From: Phoronis australis
Lineage: Eukaryota; Phoronida; Phoronidae
Direction: 5' to 3'
Length of the DNA: 64,000 nt
Assembly (NCBI GenBank): GCA_002633005.1
Contig: NMRA01000434.1
Coordinates: 200,001 to 264,000 of the forward strand
Of this stretch, positions 23,301 through 33,149 are shown piece after piece (position 1 is the first letter of the stretch; each line of letters starts with the position of its first letter). The translations under genes were made by a program, and so were the position numbers. The notes beneath the pieces are model-generated. The model worked only from the letters and a program-made list of their open reading frames with translations. It was not told the DNA's origin and searched no databases.

Positions 23301-24851
23301 AGCCAATCAGCGATCGCTTTCAGAATTCAGTGTTTTGACCATGGATACGAATTGGCTTTTGTTTGGCACGCAAGTCAAGCAAATGTGAGTTTTGTTTGTA
23401 TGTTAGAACCGATTAACTGCAACATTGTTTTGACTACAGTCCCCTTTTAAGACATCAGATCACGCGATACCCGTCCGCCGGGCCATCTCTGACACAGCAC
23501 CCACCTATACTTTCGTGGCACTGTAAAAGGGTGTAGGCCACCTCCTTGGCGAGTGCAAAGTCAAAGGTACGCGCCGCGAACGAAAATTAGCTCAGCTCAT
23601 AGCTCACGTCTGCAAAAAAGTTAGGATGGTTTTGCCTCGCGCGGCTGTGAGGCTAATGTCTCACTTACCGGTGGCGAATCCTCGTTTACCTAGCTTCGGC
23701 AGCCAATGAAAATTAATTATTGTATCACGTGCAGGGATTGGAATGATCAATGATAAAAAACAAAAAAATACAGGTAATGTTTCGTTCCACAAATAGGCTT
23801 ATGTGATATATTTTTTTGTTAACTGGAATAAACATTTTTGCACGAATAAAGACAAAATCATGATAGAAAGAGACGAAAACAGAGGAAACTGGAAATCAAA
23901 TAAGAGGAAATTGAAATCAAAAGAGGAAATCCCCTCAACAGAGGAAAATTATAAGCCCTGCAGGTGGTAACAACAAATCTCTCGCTGGCTCATTTTGGCC
24001 GTTTACCACGAACGCATTGAATGGGTCAGTGAGCATTTTGCCGGCTGTGTACGGGTAAAAAGCATCAGTTATAAATTTTGTTCAGTTGAGGACGACAGCT
24101 CAGTTCGCAGCTTCTCGTCTGCACTTGTCGTGATAGTTTACAGCGTCTTTGTAGCAATTTTTTTTTTACTTCAGAACCTCGGTCGTGTGCTGACTATTGT
24201 AAACGCGGTTACTGCGGTGGACGGGGCCACACCAAGAAACTGATGATCGACCCACTTGGCACTTGCAATCCGTGGCCAGTGTCTTGTGACTTCATGAAAT
24301 CGGAAACGACTAAAATCCCGGACTTCATCAGACCGGATTACTCCTCGGTCATCCACCACGACCACGAACCCAAGGACGGCAGATGCATCGACGCACATGT
24401 TTATGAATGTAGCAAGCAGCAGTGTAAATCCTTCGATATAACCTACAATACTCCAATGGATCAAATTCGGGCACTTGTGCAGAGTTCCGACGCATGTATC
24501 CAGTATTTAAGTTACAGGTGCAAGCTGTCTCCATTACAGTTCACCGACCCGACATATCCAGACAGTGAGCACGTGCCTAATGCTGCCTGGTTCGCCTGGG
24601 ATGGAACGCCGCGCTATTATCTTGGTGCTACGCCGCTCAAAGGCATGTGTCCTTGCGGAATGAGCTCTCAGGGATGCAAGGAGAAGAGTTTTAATTGTAA
24701 TTGCGATGCATTGAGTTTTGAAGAGACAGAAGACGGCGATTTTCTCATCGACAAAACTTCCCTTCCCGTGACCAAATTGTCGTTTGGAGGTGAAACTGGA
24801 CAGTCCAGGGGATGTTTCACCTTGGGGCCCCTGATATGCTACGACATATAA
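13898..24851 (+). CDS. Secreted coiled-coil / Ser-Thr-rich / CNTNAP-like fibrinogen-related protein (three exons)
   Basis: Gene model joined from 13898-14393, 20219-20695 and 24175-24851. Both introns have consensus GT-AG sites and both junction phases fit (G|GA giving Gly, A|AA giving Lys). Total 549 residues. Domains in order: signal peptide (MASILAVLFMFIPVCVS); an alpha-helical coiled coil to about residue 150; a Ser/Thr-rich, probably O-glycosylated linker; a small Cys-rich EGF-like segment (CADYCKRGYC); and a C-terminal region with the hallmark CPCG...C...FNCNCDA and FLIDKTSLPVTKLSFG motifs. Those motifs are shared with the fibrinogen-like module of contactin-associated proteins and neurexin IV. 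There is no transmembrane segment or laminin-G domain, so it is a secreted protein rather than a CNTNAP orthologue. Likely an extracellular adhesion or matrix molecule, with trimerisation through the coiled coil as an inference. An in-frame ATG lies 14 codons upstream at 13856. A further exon in the 3.5-kb second intron cannot be excluded. Confidence 0.75.
14394..15630. other. Intron 1, first part
   Basis: Non-coding. Contains a short duplicated phrase (AGATCTGTCGGATCA / AGGTCTGTCGGATCA with GGTA) at about 14428 and 14529, and a G9 run near 15490. Nothing else recognised. Confidence 0.4.
15631..16591. mobile_element. About 961-bp non-autonomous element with palindromic subterminal repeats
   Basis: Left terminus TGGCCGCTGGGTGAAAAGTG (from 15631) matches the reverse complement of the right terminus (16570-16591, TGGCCGCTGGAGGAAAGTGT) at about 19 of 22 positions. 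Inside both ends is a palindromic word of the type TTTACGAGCGTAAA. Copies occur at about 15688, 15714 and 15731 on the left, and as GATTTATGAACGTAATTT and ATTACGTTCGTAAAA on the right. Such clustered palindromes resemble transposase-binding sites. The interior has no credible gene. Confidence 0.6.
16558..16646 (+). repeat. Target-site duplication, copy 1 (89 bp)
   Basis: Identical to 19794-19882 except one base (TTACACC here, TTATACC there). It covers the right terminus of the MITE and ends GTAGGCCTACATTACC. The two copies immediately flank the retrotransposon. Confidence 0.85.
16795..17590 (-). pseudogene. C-terminal Cys/His finger and restriction-like endonuclease of the same element
   Basis: After the second stop the frame continues (FILRSVYDVLPSPTNL), then reaches CSSCGG. 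A one-base shift within the G run at about 17412-17425 then changes frame to CTLQHVLSSC, so the CCHC finger is split. The remaining 200 residues hold the PD-(D/E)xK nuclease pattern: LRPDLVLWSDG, VIIVELTVSWE and KRLKYAEL. This nuclease nicks the target DNA before reverse transcription. It ends RWHYK and stop at 16795. Confidence 0.8.
17591..19793 (-). pseudogene. Reverse transcriptase of the RLE-type element, two in-frame stops
   Basis: One continuous frame from the truncated 5' edge. An N-terminal basic helix precedes the RT domain. RT motifs seen: SGSAPGPSGLPYIVYKK, GDFRRISLLDVEGK, the motif-A region LDMANAYGSMPP, LQKGIMTGCTISIILFVMAM and the catalytic YVDD at AYVDDLTVTTQS. The thumb follows with WLGIPPSF. 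A TGA at 18751-18749 sits just before LDMANAYG, and another TGA at 17593-17591 follows KQGT. In each case Trp (TGG) is expected at that position of the family, so both are G-to-A nonsense changes. Everything between is intact, so the insertion is fairly young. It would copy element RNA into DNA at the nicked target. Confidence 0.85.
19794..19882 (+). repeat. Target-site duplication, copy 2 (89 bp)
   Basis: Second copy of the flanking duplication, 88 of 89 bases identical to 16558-16646. Its near-identity indicates a recent insertion. Confidence 0.85.
20219..20695 (+). CDS. Exon 2: Ser/Thr-rich linker
   Basis: Follows the acceptor TTTTTCGTCTTCTAG at 20204-20218. Translation is low-complexity, rich in Ser, Thr, Asp and Val (for example NLSTSNATLTADVTTETVNL), with NxT/S N-glycosylation sites and dense potential O-glycosylation sites. 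It ends VCHK at the donor AAAA|GTAAGTGC and contributes the first Cys of the EGF-like segment. Confidence 0.75.
21447..21595 (+). repeat. Inverted repeat arm, left (partner 22858-23004)
   Basis: TTAAAAGGGAACTGTATTTT at the start and GGAGCGCTGCTTAGT at the end recur in reverse complement at 22858-23004, about 147 bp with few differences. The two arms lie 1.26 kb apart in intron 2 of the secreted-protein gene. Confidence 0.75.
22647..22856 (+). repeat. Direct repeat copy A (partner 23003-23210)
   Basis: About 208 bp beginning AAACCTGTAGGCCTATATCT and ending near AAATTAC. It differs from copy B at only a few positions. Copy A stops exactly at the N at 22857. Confidence 0.8.
22857..23004 (-). 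repeat. Undetermined base and right inverted-repeat arm
   Basis: The only N in the window is at 22857. Immediately after it begins the reverse complement of 21447-21595, which leads straight into direct repeat copy B. The order copy A, N, inverted arm, copy B is suspicious of a contig join or haplotype insertion. Confidence 0.7.
23003..23210 (+). repeat. Direct repeat copy B
   Basis: Same sequence as 22647-22856, including TTTGGGCCAAGGCTTGGGTA and the AACAATAAAAAATAAGGACG tail. Open minus-strand frames over both copies are translations of the repeat, not genes. Confidence 0.8.
24175..24851 (+). CDS. Exon 3: EGF-like segment and CNTNAP-type fibrinogen-related C-terminus
   Basis: Acceptor: a long T run then ACTTCAG, ending at 24174. 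The frame opens PRSCADYCKRGYCGG and runs 224 codons to the stop at 24849-24851. The conserved core has a Trp/Tyr-rich strand (WFAWDGTPRYYLGA), the CPCG cysteine pair, CNCD, and an LPVT..SFG strand. In contactin-associated proteins the same order of motifs ends their fibrinogen-like domain. Confidence 0.8.
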
Positions 24852-24975
24852 TGAGAACAGTACATCATCAGGCTCAGGCTGTTGGTCCATCGTTTCTCGT
24901 TTAATCGTGAATATACAAAAAATACCTTAGCACACAACGTTCCGGTTAACCTAAACACACATACAAAACAAAACA

Positions 24976-24981
24976 AATAAA
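24976..24981 (+). terminator. Polyadenylation signal AATAAA
   Basis: Canonical hexamer 125 bases after the stop of the secreted-protein gene, on the same strand. Supports 24851 as the true gene end. Confidence 0.55.
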
Positions 24982-26815
24982 AGCGAATTCAGAGAAAGGA
25001 CCAGATGAACTTCAACGTATTCTGGTGAATGTCAAGAATTTCACATCTACTGACTGGGAGAATTCCTGAATGTAAACCAGTTTTGGATGGGCTGGGGCGT
25101 ATGTACCTTTGCATTTGCGTAAGGGTAGCAGACAGCTCACACGAACTATTGAGCGGTTTCGGTTTCGCATATCTAAAATGCTGGAGTAAAACCAAGACAA
25201 AGTGGTAGAGGTTGATGAGCTTTCAGAAATTAGAATGTGTATATCTTGCTGGTCTATTCTGCATCTATTTCGCCACTGAATGACTGAAAATTTCAATCCA
25301 TATATTCTTCATAAGCCTTGTCAGAGTACCTTGACCAACAAGTTGGCCAAGTAAAGCATTTCAAAATAAAAGCTTATTGCGAAATGCACAAAACACCCGT
25401 TTTGGTAAGGGATGGCCGAATTGGCATTCTGATTCAATTTTACAGGTATTCAAAATGTCCCTCAGAAGGAACATTGTAGTGTTTGTGGACTCCTTTTGTG
25501 CTTTATCATAATTAGAAATAATGCAGGGCTTACTGGACCTATCCTGAAAATTTCTATACTAGGGTTTGTTTCCAAGAACAAAAAAGTTCCCTCTGTACAA
25601 GTTTCTTTCAAGATTCTGCTTTACAGCTCTATTTACATCTCTGAAACAACAGTTGGCTAGCAACATTCTATTCGAGTTAACACGTTAACACAAGGAACTG
25701 GGAACATCCTGTAAACTTTCTTAATAAATTTTTGTTAATAACATGAATTGTAAAAGTTTTGAGGAATTCTTCTTATGTTACAGAGATAGCCAAACAGGTC
25801 ATAAATGAGAGAGACTTTAAAATTACTAGATGGTGCTAATGCCAGAAGAGTCCTACATGTATAAATGCATAGATTCAGGTAGCTGCATTGGACCAACAAA
25901 CACATGCTGATGATCGCGCTCTACTCTCAACCTAGTCTTGAAAAGAGATGCCTTCATTTATTAGCACCACCTGGTTAACATTAAGGTCTACTACTTTTTG
26001 TTTGTGCGAGCATCCACTCTGATACGTGCCTCTTTAGCTGGAGATGAATACCATAAGCAAACGGTCAATAACCTGCAGTGTGAAGTGTCAGGCAAACCAC
26101 AAACGGACACACAAATGCATTCTGCTGCCTAGTTCTGGGCTCTCCAGATGCACAACACCCACAGCTAAGTGTGCTGTGCTATATATATATTATGCCCACT
26201 ACATTTATGCACATTTTGGCAAAACTATACACAAGAGTGCACTTAACAATTTGTACATAGATCTTAAATGGACATTTAACCAACATAACAACTATACACT
26301 ATACCACTGTCCAGTGAAGAAATGTCAGGAGAACCAACCTTCACCGAAGGTTTAGTCAACACACTGGCGAGGTGAGATAAACGTCTATATAGCACTGTAG
26401 TTCAGCAAAGTGTTCAGCATAGATCTAAAATTGGTTACACTGGGCAAATAAATACAATGTCTTAGTAAAATAATAAAGAATAACAAACAACAATTCTATA
26501 TGTAATGGAATGAAACAGAGGGCCATAACCATAAGAGACAACGAAAAGAAGTAAATATTCCACCACTGAGTATAAGTAGCATACTGGTACCACATACAAA
26601 GACACTACTGAGCACCCAGAATAAATAATTTATCACATAGCTCCTTGGTGTGGCATCAACAATACGTGTACTACTATGACTGAACATTGTTGGTGTATAG
26701 ATACTGGGCACTCTTCTTTCATTACTGAAAGCATGTGCCCATCAGGTCGACAGTGAGTCGTCATGCGTCCATGTTCAGGGCCCTCCGTCCAATCAAACTT
26801 TTCCAACAAATCAGA
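24982..26815. other. Convergent intergenic region between the secreted-protein gene and hexokinase
   Basis: AT-rich, no recognised genes. It must contain the 3' UTR of the downstream hexokinase terminal exon on the minus strand, but no canonical minus-strand AATAAA was seen close to it. Short frames here have no family resemblance. Confidence 0.35.
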
Positions 26816-26935
26816 TCAGCAATGAAGTTGTGCTAGATGCTCTTCAACATTGTCTCCGTACTTTAGCTTGGCTGCTACTGCTGCAACTAGTGCTGCCCCC
26901 TTACCGCTTCCATCTGACGACTCCATCAGTGTGAA
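26816..26935 (-). CDS. HK: Hexokinase alternative terminal exon 10b
   Basis: Acceptor TATTGTTACAG, then [20 protein letters not shown] and a longer tail ending EEHLAQLHC, stop at 26818-26816 (39 residues). It has the same phase and start (Phe) as exon 10a and encodes the same DGSGKG motif with a different tail. It lies 1.4 kb further downstream. Because both exons end in stops, they would be mutually exclusive last exons. Confidence 0.78.
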   Translation of the reverse strand, partial: FTLMESSDGSGKGAALVAAVAAKLKYGDNVEEHLAQLHC

Positions 26936-28360
26936 CTGTAACAATACCCATGCAATGGATCACATGACTTCCACGAAGAGAACACCATTTTTACTTAACC
27001 GAATTATATTGCAATCATGCTACAATACATACCGTACGTAAAATTATTTTCTGTCAAAACTGCACACTCTTAAAGAGAAAAGCAACCGCTTTTAAAGTAA
27101 ATTTTGGCTTAAGTTACAATTTCTGGTTATCCCAGATAACTTTTCAAGTTCATTAAATTCCCCCAGATTCAAATTTGTCACTCCCAAAGTGACGATTGTG
27201 TCTTAAATAATTCCCCACCAGCTTTGTTTACATACACTTGGTATCGAATGCACATCATTGTGTACGTCAAGTTGTAACAACTAAGACAGTTATTTGCTGT
27301 TCTCTGGGGTCTTGTCCAGTATGCCTAGAAGTTGTTGAGAAGCAGGATACAAGTAGCATGAGCTCTCAAAAAAGTATAGTACGGTTCTGCTTCACCTATT
27401 TCCAGTGGTTGAGAAGAACCTTTGGAGTTGCTTGTTCACATCACGGCTAAAGAGCTGCACAACTATTAACGGTGAGTTATGAAAAGGACATGCACACAGA
27501 TATCACAATGGTACACACTAAACACGTTTTGAAGAAGGATGCCACACTAATCTTTGCTCTGTTGCCCACTGCTATGAGTGCTTTTGTGAAATGTGCAGAG
27601 CGATGAACTGCAGCCATTGCAGTGATCTAAGTGTCACTCGTGCGTGTGAACACCTCAACGCAGCGTCCACCGCCGGCAACTAGCATAGCTCCACCATGTA
27701 CGTGTTTCGTGTTTTTGTGGTCAATATCTCCAGTCATTTCGCGCTCACTGCAGATCCAACAATCCCACTCAACTGAGTTCTAGTTCAGTCTAGGATTGCC
27801 CGGGAATGTACTTGTTCAAGGCAAAGAACTTTCAAAATTCATCTAGGATAACCATAACATTGCATTTTACCCCAAAGCACCAAAAAGGCTTGCCTTCCCA
27901 TTTGAAGTTGATAGCCACTTGGTACTTTTAAGCCTTTATCTTGACCTAAGCTCTTAAAGGCTATACACCAAAGGGACAAGTACAGCAGTGTATTAGCATA
28001 TCATATCACTGTTGGTCACTTGTGTACATCAATTGTACACAAGAGTATTTCTTATGTTCACATTAATGTAGTTTTGCGCAAACAGGGAGTCCAGCCATTA
28101 AATGGAAATTAATTAAACTATAGCGAAACACAAAAATTAGACCACCATATAGTGGAAGCCTCCCACATCTTTAAGGGTTGGTAGTCACAGCATATCATTG
28201 AACACTTGAAAGCAGTCTTCACTTAGGCACATTTGCTGCTGATTGCAAGCAACAGTAACATGAGATAGGTACAAAGCAGTAAGGTGCAAAGACAGCAGGG
28301 AAAACAAAGAGATGGAGTTGGGTAAGCGGACACACCTCAAGAAACCCTTTTGGCAACCGA

Positions 28361-28459
28361 TTAACTGGGCACCAGCAACTGCCGCCTGACCTTGTGTGCT
28401 ATCAGGGCAGTCAATGCAGCGCCCTTACCGCTACCATCTTGGGACAGTGCCATCCTGAA
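28361..28459 (-). CDS. HK: Hexokinase terminal exon 10a
   Basis: Acceptor TATTGGTTGCAG, then [16 protein letters not shown] and a tail ending RRQLLVPS, stop at 28363-28361 (32 residues). It carries the adenosine-binding DGSGKGAAL motif. The acidic residue before Asp in most hexokinases (SEDGSGKG) is Gln here. Confidence 0.8.
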   Translation of the reverse strand, partial: FRMALSQDGSGKGAALTALIAHKVRRQLLVPS

Positions 28460-31400
28460 CTGCAACCAATACATGCACACTGCTAGAAAGGGTGAGAACA
28501 CAACAGAAAAGTAACAAGGAGTGTGTCACCAAGTAGCATACAGCTGTGTCGCTTTATCAGATTTTGCATTTCATAAGACAAGAGTCCAGAACTTAGGACC
28601 CTTAACTTGACAGTGGTGTAGCCAGAAATAGTTAACAGGGGAGAGATCCATGCGGCCTCACGCACGCACTTAAATTGTAGTCACAACTTTTTTGCAATGA
28701 GTACAGAGAACTGCGACCCCCTTGCACACCACAATTTATGCTAGTAACCAAAGAGAGAGCATTTAATGTTCTTGAGTAAGCAGATCATCATAACTACTTG
28801 GAGACAACAACCCTTTAAAAACAATAAAACAATAATGGAATGGAGATAAGGAAACAAAAAATTGAAATGAGGCAACTACAAGAAACAAACTGAAAATTAA
28901 CGCAAAAGCAGTTTTACCTTCTTGCGAGTTCCCTGTGGAACGTGTTATACATTGAGCAAAGTAGAAAGTAGGTGCAAATGTACACAGCACACAACAACGA
29001 AAGGCAACAATATTTCACTTCTTACAGTTAGTGCATGTTCATTGGAAGCTCAGAATGAAAAGATCACAATATGAAAAGTTTATGTGTACATAAGTTCACT
29101 TGAGCTGGAGTAAACACTTAATCAAGCAAAGCAAAAAAATTGAAAAGAGAGACTTTAAGTTACCTTTTTACTGTTACCCACTAACTCGGCGATTTTCTTC
29201 TCCATTAGCTCGGCAAAGTGTGGGTGAAACTTATAAAGTGAGCCGTCAACACCGACTGTGATGTTAGGCTTGTGGATTCTGTTGAGAATTGTGGCGATTC
29301 CTGTAGAAGAAAATTTTCACCATGAAAAGGATCAGCCTTTCTGTATTCAATGACAGACTGCCATTAAGTTCAAGGATCTCCTTGCACAAATCCAAGAGAT
29401 TACTAGAAGTTTTCCACTGTACTAGGCAAAACTAAATAGTAAGATCACACTATTGTACAAAGAGCAACAAAAGGCACTGATATGTGCCCATCGTGTGTAT
29501 TGCATACATCACAGACACATGGAATGATCATTATATTGAACACTCCCACTAGATGGAGAAATAGTATTGAACTTAAAATAGTGATCACTACAAACACAAC
29601 ACTAGAGCATTTGTCTGAAAATTACAAGATGCCATCTCATCTGTGATAAAAGCATAGTGCTAAATTTCACAATGATCAATCAAGTGGTTTGGCATATGCA
29701 TCTAGATTAAAAAAAATTGTAACTAGGGGGCACAGCACTATACAGATTTGTACAAACATTGACGAGAGCCGTCCTATCACCAGTACACACATAACTATCT
29801 TTACAAGGTTTCATAGAGAAATAATGAGACGGGTTCAACAATCAAAACCGTTAATAAGGGGTATTAATGGTTTTCAAATCTGCCTGCAAATCAATGTCAG
29901 CCCTGCTCTCGTTAATAAGTACAAATACCACAAATTTCATGACGCTCCCTTACCAAACTTGTAGTTATTGAGGCAGTTAAAAAAGCAACTACCACTAGGG
30001 GGCAATATTTGGATCCGTCGAAATATTAAGGTCAGCCAAGTGTTGACCAAATGAATAATATCCATCAAATTTCACAAAGATCTATCAAAGAGATCAGTGG
30101 ATGTCAAAAACATACATTGAAAAACTAAAATGATCGCTAGAGGGTGCAGCAGTAACCAGGTCAGAGCAAAAAATTCATTGATGGGATCATCTTTTTGACA
30201 GGAACACACCCGCAAAAGTTTAAGATCCAGGCAAATGCAAAAACTTAAAATTGTGACTAGGTGGCACAGCAATAGTCAAATCTGCTCGAAAGTTGCCGTC
30301 ATCTATCACCAGCTTCATAGCAACACACCTCCAACATGTGAAGATCCTGCAAGGTCGGGATATACAGCAGCAAACGCCGGACAGAGATGATGGCAACATA
30401 CAACCATATAATGTACATGTGGTCTCATAAAATCAATTGTTCACAGGCCATTTTACTTATTGGGCCCAATGCAAACTCTGGTTTCTGAAAGAGCGAATGA
30501 GTTTTCCAATTGGCCTTGGATGGGACACTAGACCATCACAACTTATTTTCAAGAAATGGCCGATACTCTTTTTGTGCATTTGAGTCAACTGGGGAAATGC
30601 AGTGCAACTGCCTAGTTCAAGAACACAACCACAAGACTGCAGCAGCAAGGGATCGAACCCACGACCTTATGGTTGAGAGTTCATCACACTGACCACATGA
30701 GTCATATTAGTACTGACCCACGACTGCATAATATAAAATAACCAATTAAACCACTGTACGAGAGTCATTCCTTCACATACCAGCTGCAGCCAAGTAGGCA
30801 GCTCTAGTGGAGACTATCTGGCAGACATAGTGTACCGCTCTACAGTCGTCAGCTGTGAACTGCTCTATGGACAAGTCATCAAACACCTGCTTGGTGTTGG
30901 CAAAGTCACTGTCAGGTTCGTCTCTGAAATAACAAGTGTGACAAATGTAAACCAAGTACGATGAAACTAAGTGAAGTTAAAAAATTTTCGCCTTGATCCA
31001 CTTAATACCCACATGAGTGTTTGCTTTACGATAATTTAAGGCAACTTTCAGGATAATGAGAAAGCTGAAATGTCAACAAGCGCAACATAAAATGCTGAAA
31101 TGAGCCCACAACAGCATCATAAACGAATGCACCACAGCAGCTGAAAAACAACCACAGGCGTGCTTTTGTCAGCAGTAACAGATCAGTCAATTTCATAATG
31201 ATCCTCTGACCAGTTTGGTGGATAAAGGCAGACTCCAAAAACAGACTCAGTTTGGTGGATAGAGGCAGACTACAAAAAACAGACTCATAATAAAAGAAAA
31301 AGTACTGCAGTGTGTACATCCAATACACCACATATTGAAGAGACGGTCGTTATTTTAAACATTCCCACTAGACAGATTCTAGTGTACTTAATACGAACCC

Positions 31401-33117
31401 CTAGGGATGCAAAACAAGTCAGAAATGCTTTTCTCAACAGGAACACACTCGTCACCTTTCAATAAGATTCTTAAAGAAGTTTTCAGGATAAAGAGGCAAA
31501 CGACAAAGGAACAAAAGCAATCGAAAGGCCACTAGGGGGGGATGTAACACGGGTCAAATCTACCTGAAACTGAGCCCTTGTTGAGTGATAGTAATTTACT
31601 TGTCAAATTTCATGCCTATCCATCAAGGAAATTGGTAGATATCAAGGCAAATGCAAACAATAAGGAGTACTTCACTTGTAATTAATCTATTGCTTTAAAT
31701 GTTATTTCCACTTTTATTTAATGACATAATCTGAAGCTGCTATAAACCATTGTTCAAGTAAAATGGCTGACTTCTGTTTTAGATCACTTACTTCTTAAAA
31801 CTGGTACCAACTTAATCTCTATTTGGACAAGTTGTGGTTTCTGCAGGGCTCAACGACTGACAATTTGTTATTGCAAGCATAAAATAACCTGCAGTCAATT
31901 TCATTTGCCTGGCATCAAGCAATAATAATCTGTCACTTCTTTCCAAGTTCCTGAATCAGCTCTAATTTTGAGTACGGGCTAAGTCGAGACCAATTTTGTA
32001 ACAGTCAATGCTCTACACCAAAAGCCAGTTTTTGATAGAAAAGGGTTTTGCTGCTTTTATCATCCCATTGTTCCAAATACACCAAATTTCGTTCAATATG
32101 TTACACAAATGGCAATACAGAAATACTCACGCCTCAATTTCAGATACATATTTTGTGTAGAACTGTCCAGCTTTTTGTAACGTTGCCGACACCTGTCCAC
32201 CAAAGAGTAGACCTTTTTCCGCGAGATCAACGAGCAGCAAGCGGACTATCTCACCCATGTACATACCGGACATCATTTTTTCGTATCTGACATAGAAAAT
32301 AAAGCATTAACAGTCGGTCAATCATGTTACGACATTTAATAAAGAACATCAATTATGATGTCAAATTCAATAACTTATCAGGAAGCAATGACCTATGGCA
32401 CAGTGAAGACACTTATGAGCTGGACAGAAAACAGTGACCTTGGTACAATCCTGGCTTGCTAATGAAGATGAAACTCCTGCTTAGCTGCTAATCAATGACA
32501 AACTAAAGCTATTGAAAACTTCATATTTCAAAAACACAATAAAAACAGATGCAACATTGAAGCATTCACTTGCATGCAGCATGTGACCATTAACCCTGAG
32601 TCCACTTACAACTGTCTTCCAGGGTTTATAGAGGACTCGTCGACATCTCTGTCATATTTTGTTCTGATGCACTCCAGGCAACCACTGTCACCAAATGCAC
32701 CCCACTCAGTGTTGATAATGACCTGCAAGCAGACAGATACACGTTAACATGCAGTTGACGGTGACCTGCAATCAAACAGATACATGTACAACTAGTTAAC
32801 GATTAGTTGATGATGACCAGCAGATATTTTAGTATACATTTTAAAGAAACAGGTACTTGACAAACACTTGATGACGACCAGAAGGCAGATGGATGCAAGT
32901 TAATTTCCCACTGACAAGAGATTTGCTGATAAGTGTGGAAAAAATAAAGTCAGAAAACAATATTTAATGGTAAACTTCACAATGTTCTCAGTTATCCATC
33001 TTTGCTCCATAAAAAATTATTCTATACTAGCCCACTATCAATGTATCGTCATGTGAGTCAGTTTTTGGCTTAGAAGAAAATCCCACCGTGCAGTCTGAAG
33101 ATGATAACAAGTTTACA

Positions 33118-33149
<32 letters not shown>

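Noticed and set aside
23995-24243. 82-residue plus-strand frame with a hydrophobic stretch before exon 3
   Set aside because: It reads through the polypyrimidine tract and acceptor of exon 3 in the wrong frame. The hydrophobic run is the T-rich splice tract.
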